From positions 1 to 5,070 of the forward strand of contig CAKRKK010000173.1 in assembly GCA_934358235.1 (NCBI GenBank): DNA of 5,070 nucleotides, written 5' to 3'. The notes under the pieces were generated by a model that had not been told where the DNA came from, ran no database searches, and saw only the letters and a program-made list of their open reading frames with translations. Of the stretch, positions 1-4,831 are shown piece after piece. This stretch comes from an uncultured Lachnospira sp. Its GTDB lineage: Bacteria; Bacillota; Clostridia; Lachnospirales; Lachnospiraceae. Each line of letters opens with the position of its first letter. Position 1 is the first letter of the stretch. A program made the position numbers and the translations under genes.

Positions 1-742
1 GACAAGGGCATTCTGTGATGATAAATTCACAGGCTTTGAAAGAACATATATTCCAACTACCTTTGTATGCTTCAAGGATTATGATGAAACTATTCCTAAC
101 AAGCTTATTGCATTCAAGAAGGAAGATATTAAGAATACATTCGGTGAATTCCTTGCAGCACATGGAAAGAAGCAGCTTCGTCTTGCTGAAACAGAGAAGT
201 ATGCACATGTAACCTTTTTCTTTAATGGTGGAGTTGAAGATCCTAACGTAGATGAGTTCAGACTTCTTGTTAATTCACCTAAGGATGTTCCTACCTATGA
301 CCTTAAACCAGAGATGAGTGCTCCAGAGGTAGGAATGGATCTTGTAGATGCTATTAAGTCTGATAAGTATGATGTTATTGTAATTAACTTTGCAAACCCG
401 GATATGGTAGGACATACAGGTGTTATTCCAGCAGCAGTAAAGGCAGTTGAAAAGGTAGATGAGCTTGTAGGAAAAGCAGTACAGGCTATTAAGGATGTTG
501 ATGGCGTATTATTTATCTGTGCAGACCATGGTAATGCTGAGAAGATGATAGATTATGAAACAGGTGCACCACATACAGCACATACAACTAATCCTGTTCC
601 ATTTATACTTGTTAATTATGATGCTTCATATACCCTTAGAGAGGGTGGAAGACTGTGCGATATAGCTCCAACTCTTATTCAGATTATGGGACTTGAACAG
701 CCGGCAGAAATGACAGGAGAATCTCTTCTTATCAAGAAGTAA
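1..742 (+). CDS. gpmI: 2,3-bisphosphoglycerate-independent phosphoglycerate mutase, C-terminal half (5' end outside window)
   Basis: This cytosolic glycolytic enzyme interconverts 3-phosphoglycerate and 2-phosphoglycerate using two metal ions (usually Mn). The frame is open from base 2 to the TAA at 740-742, giving 246 residues, about half of the usual roughly 510. Visible family motifs are AETEKYAHVTFFFNGG (from base 185, containing the conserved substrate-binding Lys), NFANPDMVGHTG (386-421, metal ligands Asp and His), ADHGNAE (521-541, metal ligands Asp-His) and PHTAHTTNPVP (from 569, metal-ligand His). The opening residues TRAF normally sit just after the RPDRA substrate-binding segment, so the phosphoserine nucleophile and most of the transferase domain lie upstream of the window. 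No frameshift or internal stop is seen; the internal ATG at 314 is not the start. No clear terminator follows, so some readthrough towards secG is possible. The family assignment is very secure. Confidence 0.97.
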   Translation, partial: TRAFCDDKFTGFERTYIPTTFVCFKDYDETIPNKLIAFKKEDIKNTFGEFLAAHGKKQLRLAETEKYAHVTFFFNGGVEDPNVDEFRLLVNSPKDVPTYDLKPEMSAPEVGMDLVDAIKSDKYDVIVINFANPDMVGHTGVIPAAVKAVEKVDELVGKAVQAIKDVDGVLFICADHGNAEKMIDYETGAPHTAHTTNPVPFILVNYDASYTLREGGRLCDIAPTLIQIMGLEQPAEMTGESLLIKK

Positions 743-785
743 AATAAAGAGATAAGATAAAGCAGATAAAGAAGCAAAATATTAG

Positions 786-814
786 TTGCACATTTAATAT
801 TTATTTGGTATAAT
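786..814 (+). promoter_or_regulatory. Sigma-A type promoter of secG (extended -10)
   Basis: TTGCAC at 786-791 (5 of 6 to TTGACA) is followed by a 17-bp spacer and a perfect TATAAT at 809-814. A TG at 806-807 makes the -10 extended. Transcription should start near 821, leaving a leader of about 35 bases that contains the AGGAGG ribosome binding site (842-847) before the secG ATG. It is the clearest promoter on the + strand in this window and should start transcription of secG independently of gpmI. Confidence 0.85.
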
Positions 815-855
815 ATTTTTATTGTGATTTTTGCAGTCTATAGGAGGTTTGACAT

Positions 856-1113
856 ATGTTTGGCATGTCGATGGCTGATACATTAAGAGTAGTCTTAATG
901 GGTATATTTATATTAGTATGTATATGTTTAACAGTGGTAGTACTTATGCAGGAAAGCAAGCAGAATGGTCTTTCCGGTGCAATCAGCGGTGCAGCAGACA
1001 CATACTGGGGTAAGAACAAGGGACGTTCAATGGAAGGTAAACTTGTAACTTTTACTAAGGTGCTTGCAGTATTGTTTGTTATTATTGCTATCATTTTAAA
1101 TATTAATTTCTAA
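856..1113 (+). CDS. secG: Protein-export membrane protein SecG
   Basis: SecG is the small accessory subunit of the SecYEG protein-conducting channel in the cytoplasmic membrane; it assists SecA-driven preprotein translocation. The product is 85 residues, slightly longer than the usual 70-80. It has the expected two membrane segments, about residues 10-31 (LMGIFILVCICLTVVVLMQ) and 63-83, joined by a cytoplasmic loop. That loop carries the family signature QNGLSGAISGAADTYWGKNKGR (split here as residues 36-50 and 51-57). The start at 856 is chosen because AGGAGG (842-847) lies 8 bases upstream; Met4 and Met6 are alternatives with worse spacing. It has its own strong promoter and is followed 17 bases after the stop by an intrinsic terminator, so it may be largely monocistronic. 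Placement directly before rnr-smpB is common in Firmicutes. Confidence 0.95.
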   Translation: MFGMSMADTLRVVLMGIFILVCICLTVVVLMQESKQNGLSGAISGAADTYWGKNKGRSMEGKLVTFTKVLAVLFVIIAIILNINF

Positions 1114-1130
1114 TTTAAGTGTTTACATGA

Positions 1131-1170
1131 AACGCTCTTAAGATATAATATGTCTTAAGAGTGTTTTTTT
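1131..1170 (+). terminator. Intrinsic terminator after secG
   Basis: A 12-bp stem, ACGCTCTTAAGA (1132-1143) against TCTTAAGAGTGT (1153-1164) with one G-U pair, encloses a 9-base loop. It runs directly into seven T residues (1164-1170). The outer base 1131 can add an A-U pair. This is a textbook rho-independent terminator for + strand transcripts from secG. Because rnr follows only 81 bases later, it either separates two transcription units or acts as a partial attenuator in a secG-rnr-smpB unit. Confidence 0.9.
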
Positions 1171-1191
1171 ATACAATCAGTAGGTATCAAA

Positions 1192-1236
1192 GTCGAGGGT
1201 TTTTGTACCGACATCATAATATAGAACAATATAGAA
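1192..1236 (+). promoter_or_regulatory. Possible rnr promoter/operator region: small dyad plus tandem 9-bp repeat
   Basis: The gap between the secG terminator and the rnr ribosome binding site contains two structured elements. GTC (1192-1194) and GGT (1198-1200) can pair with ACC (1207-1209) and GAC (1210-1212), a bulged dyad. AATATAGAA then occurs twice, at 1218-1226 and 1228-1236, with a period of 10 bp, one helical turn. A weak promoter candidate, CCGACA (1208-1213), a 16-bp spacer and TATAGA (1230-1235), overlaps both elements; each box matches consensus at only 4 of 6 positions. Another -10-like CATAAT lies at 1215-1220 without a good -35. A promoter is expected here because of the terminator just upstream, but its exact position is uncertain. 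Confidence 0.3.
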
Positions 1237-1251
1237 TAGAGGTGGATAACA

Positions 1252-3396
1252 ATGAAGACAGATATTTTTAAGGAAAGAAAGAAAAATATAGCAGATCTTA
1301 TTCTCAATAATGAATTATATGTTCCAATGAAGACTAAGGAAATAGCTATTCTTCTGAATGTTCCTAAGGACAAACGATATGAGCTGCAGGAGGTGTTAGA
1401 CGCACTTGTTGCGGAAGGGACAATTGGAGTGAGCAAAAAAGGAAAGTATATGAAGCCTGACAATGTAGCACTTGTAGGAACATTTGAAAGTACAAGCAAG
1501 GGCTTTGGCTTTGTATCTGTAGAAGGACAGGAACAGGACATATTTATAAAAGCAAGTGATACAGGTAATGCATTCTATCATGATAAAGTAAAGGTTGTCA
1601 TAACCCTGCCTAAGAAGGGTGACAGACGGGCAGAGGGCAGAATAATAGAAGTAGTGGAGCATGAGGTTAAAACCTTAGTGGGCACTTATCAGAAGAATAA
1701 GAGCTTTGGCTTCGTTGTACCTGACAATCAAAAGATAAACTGTGACATATTTGTATCGAAGGAACATGAACAGGGAGCTGTTACCGGAAGTAAGGTTGTG
1801 GTAAAGATAACGGACTATGGAAAGCACAGTAAGAATCCTGAGGGAAGGATAACAGAGGTTATAGGACATATAGATGATCCTGGTACAGATATAATGTCAA
1901 TAGTTAAAGCTTATGAGCTTCCGGAGGAATTTCCAGAGAACGTAGTGAAACAGTTAAAGGAGATTCCTGGGGAGGTTGATAAGAAAGCTCAGGCGGGCAG
2001 AACGGACTTAAGAGATGTTGTAATGGTTACAATAGATGGAGAGGATTCAAAGGATCTTGACGATGCTGTTTCGTTAACTAAGGAAGGTGACATATATCAT
2101 CTTGGAGTACACATAGCTGATGTGAGCCATTATGTAACAGAGGGAAGTGCGTTAGATAAAGAAGCACTTAAAAGGGGTACCAGTGTGTATCTTGTTGACA
2201 GGGTTATACCTATGCTTCCACATCAGTTATCTAATGGCATATGTTCTTTAAATGAAGGCTGTGACAGACTGGCACTTAGCTGTCTTATGGATATTAATTC
2301 TAAGGGCGTTGTGATAGGTCATAAAATATGTGAGTCGGTTATTAATGTTAACAGAAGAATGACATATACATCTGTGAAGAAAATACTTGAGGAAAAAGAC
2401 GAGCAGGAAATGGAAAAGTATAGTGAGCTTGTTCCTATGTTCAGGCTTATGGAGGAAGCTGCGGCTGTTCTTAGAAGGAAACGATTCCAGAGAGGCTCGA
2501 TAGACTTTGATTTTCCAGAGTCAAAGATAATACTTGATGAAAAAGGTCATCCAGTTAAGATAGAACCATATGACAGAAATGTTGCAACAAAGCTTATTGA
2601 AGATTTTATGCTTATAGCTAACGAAACTGTTGCAGAGGATTATTTCTGGCAGGAAGTTCCGTTTCTTTATAGAACACACGAGAATCCAGATCCAGAGAGA
2701 ATACTTAAGCTTTCAACATTTATTAATAATTTCGGATATTCGATGCATGTAACGGATGAGATACATCCTAAGGAGCTTCAGAAGCTGCTTGAAAAAATAG
2801 CTGGTTCTGATGAGGAGAATCTTATTAGCAGGCTTACGCTTCGTTCTATGAAGAAAGCAAAGTATACACCAGAATGCATAGGTCATTTTGGACTTGCTGC
2901 AAAGTATTACTGTCATTTTACATCGCCAATAAGACGTTATCCGGATCTTCAGATACATCGTATAATAAAGGAATGTCTGCATGGTGGAATGAGTGAAAAG
3001 AGAAAAGAGCATTATGACAAGATACTTCATGATGTGGCTGAACAGTCCAGTACAACTGAAAGAAGGGCTGATGAGGCTGAAAGAGATACCGATAAGCTTA
3101 AGATGGTTGAATATATGGAAGGCTTTAAGGGTGAAAGGTTTTTAGGAGTTATATCAGGAGTGACCAACTGGGGCATATATGTGGAGCTTCCAAATACAAT
3201 AGAAGGAATGGTTTCTGTTAATAATATGCCGGGCTTTTATATATTTGATGAGAACCATTATGAAATGATAAATGAAACAACACATAAAACCTATAAGCTG
3301 GGACAGAAGGTGGAGGTTGTTACAATAGGAACTGATAAGCTTGCAAGAACAATTGACTTTATGTTTGCAGAGGATTATGATGCCCAGTATAATTAA
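1252..3396 (+). CDS. rnr: Ribonuclease R (RNB/S1-domain 3'-5' exoribonuclease)
   Basis: RNase R processively degrades RNA 3' to 5', including structured RNA, and removes defective mRNAs during trans-translation. The 714-residue protein shows the family's domain order: winged helix (about 1-68), first cold-shock domain (about 72-118, with KGFGFVSV and DIFI), second cold-shock domain (about 142-187, with KSFGFVVP and DIFV), RNB catalytic domain (about 250-575) and S1 domain (about 627-706). The catalytic metal site is intact as IDGEDSKDLDD, with Asp262, Asp268, Asp270 and Asp271. The second signature, HFTSPIRRYPDL, covers 555-566 and includes the catalytic Arg. The start has a purine-rich site, AGGTGG (1240-1245), 6 bases upstream. 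The protein stops soon after S1 with an acidic tail and lacks the long lysine-rich C-terminus of the 813-residue E. coli enzyme. smpB follows after 49 bases, which supports co-transcription. Confidence 0.97.
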   Translation: MKTDIFKERKKNIADLILNNELYVPMKTKEIAILLNVPKDKRYELQEVLDALVAEGTIGVSKKGKYMKPDNVALVGTFESTSKGFGFVSVEGQEQDIFIKASDTGNAFYHDKVKVVITLPKKGDRRAEGRIIEVVEHEVKTLVGTYQKNKSFGFVVPDNQKINCDIFVSKEHEQGAVTGSKVVVKITDYGKHSKNPEGRITEVIGHIDDPGTDIMSIVKAYELPEEFPENVVKQLKEIPGEVDKKAQAGRTDLRDVVMVTIDGEDSKDLDDAVSLTKEGDIYHLGVHIADVSHYVTEGSALDKEALKRGTSVYLVDRVIPMLPHQLSNGICSLNEGCDRLALSCLMDINSKGVVIGHKICESVINVNRRMTYTSVKKILEEKDEQEMEKYSELVPMFRLMEEAAAVLRRKRFQRGSIDFDFPESKIILDEKGHPVKIEPYDRNVATKLIEDFMLIANETVAEDYFWQEVPFLYRTHENPDPERILKLSTFINNFGYSMHVTDEIHPKELQKLLEKIAGSDEENLISRLTLRSMKKAKYTPECIGHFGLAAKYYCHFTSPIRRYPDLQIHRIIKECLHGGMSEKRKEHYDKILHDVAEQSSTTERRADEAERDTDKLKMVEYMEGFKGERFLGVISGVTNWGIYVELPNTIEGMVSVNNMPGFYIFDENHYEMINETTHKTYKLGQKVEVVTIGTDKLARTIDFMFAEDYDAQYN

Positions 3397-3430
3397 GTAA
3401 AATAAAATGAGTAACACCTTTTATGAGTGT

Positions 3431-3437
3431 AAGGAGG
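3431..3437 (+). promoter_or_regulatory. Ribosome binding site that fixes the smpB start
   Basis: AAGGAGG, a near-perfect Shine-Dalgarno sequence, lies 8 bases before the ATG at 3446. The only other in-frame ATG upstream, at 3407, has no such site. It would also place this sequence inside the coding region. CCTT at 3417-3420 could pair weakly with AAGG at 3431-3434, which might slightly mask the site; four base pairs are too few to claim regulation. Confidence 0.85.
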
Positions 3438-3445
3438 ATTATATA

Positions 3446-3922
3446 ATGGCGAAGGATAGTGCCAGCGGTAACAGGCTTATAGCTAATAATAAAAAAGCAT
3501 ATTATGATTATTTTATAGAAGATAAGATAGAGGCTGGTATGGAGCTTTGTGGAACAGAGGTTAAGTCGATAAGACAAGGCAAATGTTCTATCAAGGAATC
3601 ATACATACAGATAATCAATGGTGAAGTATTTGCAATCAATATGAATATAACACCTTATGAGAAGGGAAATATATTTAATAAGGATCCATTGCGCCCAAAG
3701 AAGCTGCTTCTTCACAGGAGTGAGATAAATAAGCTGGCAGGGCAGTTATCAACTAAGGGATATACACTAGTGCCACTTCAGGTATATCTGAAGTACGGCA
3801 AGGTTAAGATGCAGATAGGCCTTGCAAAGGGTAAGAAAAACTATGACAAGAGGGATTCGATTGCAAAGAAGGATCAGCAAAGAGAAGCAGCAAAGGACTT
3901 TAAGATTAGAAATCTTGGGTAA
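3446..3922 (+). CDS. smpB: SsrA (tmRNA)-binding protein SmpB
   Basis: SmpB binds the tRNA-like domain of tmRNA and brings it to stalled ribosomes, where its tail occupies the empty mRNA channel; it is essential for trans-translation. The protein is 158 residues, typical for the family. Diagnostic motifs are NNKKAYYDYFI (14-24), GTEVKSIRQGKCSIKESY (36-53), DPLRPKKLLLHRSEI (80-94) and AKGKKNYDKR (127-136). A charged C-terminal tail (137-158) forms the mRNA-channel helix in known structures. The start at 3446 is set by the AAGGAGG site; starting at 3407 would add 13 residues not typical of SmpB. The 49-base spacer after rnr contains no terminator or clear promoter, so the two genes are probably one transcript. 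Its RNA partner gene ssrA lies just downstream on the opposite strand, which strongly supports the assignment. Confidence 0.97.
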   Translation: MAKDSASGNRLIANNKKAYYDYFIEDKIEAGMELCGTEVKSIRQGKCSIKESYIQIINGEVFAINMNITPYEKGNIFNKDPLRPKKLLLHRSEINKLAGQLSTKGYTLVPLQVYLKYGKVKMQIGLAKGKKNYDKRDSIAKKDQQREAAKDFKIRNLG

Positions 3923-4014
3923 CTTTATTAATAGAATTTAGTTTATGAGGACACCGCAAGCTATATTTCATAATGCGGACAAAAATCGTATTTTTATAAA
4001 AAATCATAAATTAT

Positions 4015-4065
4015 AAAAAATAGACTGTCGCCTTAACGGTTTAAAACGTTATGCGACAGTCTATT
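4015..4065 (-). terminator. Intrinsic terminator of ssrA, between convergent ssrA and smpB
   Basis: Thirteen perfect base pairs join AATAGACTGTCGC (4019-4031) and its complement (4053-4065). After a small internal loop, TAACG (4034-4038) pairs with CGTTA (4047-4051) and closes an 8-base loop. Read on the - strand, the hairpin begins 9 bases after the last tmRNA base. It ends in a run of six T residues (complement of 4020-4015), the normal terminator layout. On the + strand the same hairpin is followed only by a broken T stretch, so it may slow smpB transcription but is a weaker terminator in that direction. Confidence 0.88.
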
Positions 4066-4074
4066 CTTACAGAG

Positions 4075-4411
4075 TGGACCTGAGGGGAGTCGAACCCCTG
4101 TCCAAAAGCCCATCCGCTGTTCTTCTACTATCATAGTCAGTTGTTTAACATTCCCTTATGCATACGGGAACTAACACCCTTATGCACTTAGTAGCTTCAT
4201 AATACGTCCATAACCGCAAAGCTTAAGCTATGTCGTTTCTCACATGTTCGAAGCCTGAATTCTAAAGTGTGAGTGCTCTAGGTCAGACTGCTGCAACTAG
4301 GCAGCGTATGCTAAATTTTCTTCAGCGTTTATATTTAAGTTTGCCATTTAACGCATTGCATACGGATAGCTTCACCAGTTTCAAAACCCCTGTCGAAACC
4401 TTTACAAGCCC
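4075..4411 (-). ncRNA. ssrA: Transfer-messenger RNA (tmRNA, SsrA)
   Basis: tmRNA acts as alanyl-tRNA and then as mRNA to rescue stalled ribosomes and add a degradation tag. The mature 5' end at 4411 begins GGGCTTG, which pairs over 7 bp with CAGGTCC (4082-4076). This includes the G3-U pair (4409 with 4078) that identifies the RNA to alanyl-tRNA synthetase. The 5' domain has GGTTTCGACAGGGG (4400-4387), typical of tmRNA. The T arm is AGGGG-TTCGACT-CCCCT (4099-4083). Helix 2 forms between AAGC and ATCCG (4372-4363) and CGGAT and GCTT (4116-4106). A pseudoknot-type hairpin pairs TTCCC (4170-4166) with GGGAA (4155-4151). The discriminator base is A (4075), followed by CTC, so CCA is not encoded and must be added after processing. 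The gene is 337 bases, near the usual length. Confidence 0.96.
4297..4326 (-). other. tmRNA tag-peptide reading frame (AEENLAYAA, stop UAG)
   Basis: Read on the - strand from GCT at 4326, this internal frame encodes A-E-E-N-L-A-Y-A-A and stops at TAG (4299-4297). With the alanine carried by tmRNA itself, the predicted tag is AAEENLAYAA. The resume codon is placed by alignment to B. subtilis tmRNA as I recall it: the upstream ACTTAAATATAA (4340-4329) is shared, and both resume two bases later (GGC there, GCT here). The stop lies in the loop of a hairpin, GCTGC (4305-4301) with GCAGC (4294-4290). The EN and final AA match known tags, which direct proteins to ClpXP-type proteases. The frame stays open further upstream (GCA at 4343), so the resume codon is inferred. 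Confidence 0.8.
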
Positions 4412-4445
4412 ATATATTAAACTGAAGTCTTTTATGACCATATAA

Positions 4446-4475
4446 TTTATAACATTATATATAGTGTAAAGTCAA
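4446..4475 (-). promoter_or_regulatory. Promoter of ssrA
   Basis: On the - strand, TTGACT (4475-4470, 5 of 6 to consensus) is followed by an 18-bp spacer and TATAAA (4451-4446, 5 of 6). Transcription should start near 4439, about 28 bases before the mature 5' end, leaving a short leader for RNase P to remove. The sequence upstream of the -35 box (4476-4520) is almost entirely A and T and resembles an UP element, fitting a highly expressed RNA gene. A second TATAAT at 4459-4454 sits too close to this -35 box to use it. Confidence 0.75.
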
Positions 4476-4519
4476 TATATTCTTATTAATTAATGATTAA
4501 ATTTTTATAATCAATTTTA

Positions 4520-4559
4520 TATACAACAAGTGTTGCTTGTGATAAAATGTGCACAAGTG
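4520..4559 (+). promoter_or_regulatory. Possible promoter overlapped by CACAAG/CTTGTG half-sites (candidate operator)
   Basis: TATACA (4520-4525, 4 of 6) is followed by a 17-bp spacer and TAAAAT (4543-4548, 5 of 6), a plausible but not strong promoter. Repeated half-sites cluster on it: ACAAGTG at 4526-4532, its inverted form CTTGTG at 4536-4541, and CACAAGTG at 4552-4559. The pair CTTGTG (4536-4541) and CACAAG (4552-4557) is a perfect inverted repeat with a 10-base centre bracketing the -10 box. A DNA-binding regulator is the natural reading of such symmetry, but no regulator is known from this window. Confidence 0.3.
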
Positions 4560-4577
4560 AAGTTAAGGGGCGATACA

Positions 4578-4613
4578 ATGTGTGTCAGGTCTGTCGGAAT
4601 TTCAGAATATTAA
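4578..4613 (+). CDS. Possible 11-residue leader peptide (MCVRSVGISEY)
   Basis: An ATG at 4578 lies 7 bases after AAGGGG (4565-4570), a fair ribosome binding site, and the frame runs 11 codons to TAA. It sits about 20 bases after the expected start of transcription from the candidate promoter at 4520-4548. The peptide contains one cysteine at position 2 and matches no family I recognise. A 6-bp AT hairpin (4606-4621) overlaps its stop. Short ORFs with such spacing occur by chance, so this is speculative; it would be a leader peptide or a non-functional ORF. Confidence 0.15.
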   Translation: MCVRSVGISEY

Positions 4614-4760
4614 GCAATATTTCAGGGCGCTGTATTATGCTGCTTCCTTTTAGCGGTATAGTGAGGAATAATAGCATTTTTAGGTGTTATTTTGACAGGA
4701 TAAGATAAAACCACAGCCAGTGAATAATTTTACGCGAATAATTAAAAAATGATATGTTAA

Positions 4761-4789
4761 TGGAAAAAGCAGGAAGGCTGGATTATAAT
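4761..4789 (+). promoter_or_regulatory. Probable promoter of the YbaK-type deacylase gene
   Basis: A perfect TATAAT at 4784-4789 is preceded, with a 17-bp spacer, by TGGAAA at 4761-4766 (4 of 6 to TTGACA). Transcription would start near 4796, giving a 36-base leader that includes the GGAGG ribosome binding site at 4816-4820. The weak -35 box lowers certainty. Confidence 0.5.
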
Positions 4790-4831
4790 ATAACTAAATG
4801 GACAGATGACAGAATGGAGGAATACTATAAT

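Larger units (their letters stand above)
4412..4831. other. Intergenic region between divergent ssrA and the YbaK-type deacylase gene
   Basis: This 420-base stretch has no convincing protein gene on either strand. From left to right it holds the tmRNA 5' leader and ssrA promoter, an AT-rich tract (4476-4525), a cluster of CACAAG/CTTGTG half-sites around a possible + strand promoter, and an 11-codon possible leader ORF. Next is a short AT hairpin, AATATT-AAGC-AATATT (4606-4621). The short word GAATAAT then recurs at 4666, 4722 and 4736, and the promoter and ribosome binding site of the last gene follow. From 4622 to 4750 I see no strong functional signal. No T-box, riboswitch core or strong terminator was recognised. 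Confidence 0.6.

Noticed and set aside
15..742. Apparent break in gpmI: a small + frame from 15 and a separate frame starting at ATG 314
   Set aside because: The frame of the 314 ATG is open back to base 2 and encodes continuous GpmI sequence, including AETEKYAHVTFFF. There is no frameshift; the 15-212 frame is a shadow.
3407..3445. Upstream in-frame start for smpB at 3407
   Set aside because: It has no ribosome binding site, would add 13 residues atypical of SmpB and would place the strong AAGGAGG site inside the coding sequence.
819..3577. Several - strand open frames antisense to secG, rnr and smpB
   Set aside because: They lie opposite genes with clear family motifs, lack ribosome binding sites and have biased, low-complexity composition. 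They are shadows.
3902..3916. AAGATT-AGA-AATCTT hairpin at the end of smpB
   Set aside because: A short, AT-rich stem inside coding sequence with no T run; likely chance.
3951..4010. Possible smpB terminator: CCGCA (3954-3958) with TGCGG (3974-3978), or AAAAA-TCGTA-TTTTT (3981-3995)
   Set aside because: Five-base stems with a 15-base loop or only A-U pairs are too weak, and the first lacks a T run directly after it.
4637..4708. 23-codon + strand ORF from ATG 4637
   Set aside because: No ribosome binding site and no recognisable motif; consistent with chance.
4692..4728. Perfect TTGACA at 4692-4697 as a -35 box
   Set aside because: No -10-like sequence lies 16-18 bases downstream. The nearest AATAAT (4723) is about 25 bases away.
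4754..4831. N-terminal extension of the deacylase from ATG at 4754, 4760 or 4814
   Set aside because: No Shine-Dalgarno sequence precedes 4754 or 4760, which also lie upstream of the TATAAT box at 4784. Family members begin near TNxMRILD, matching the start at 4832.
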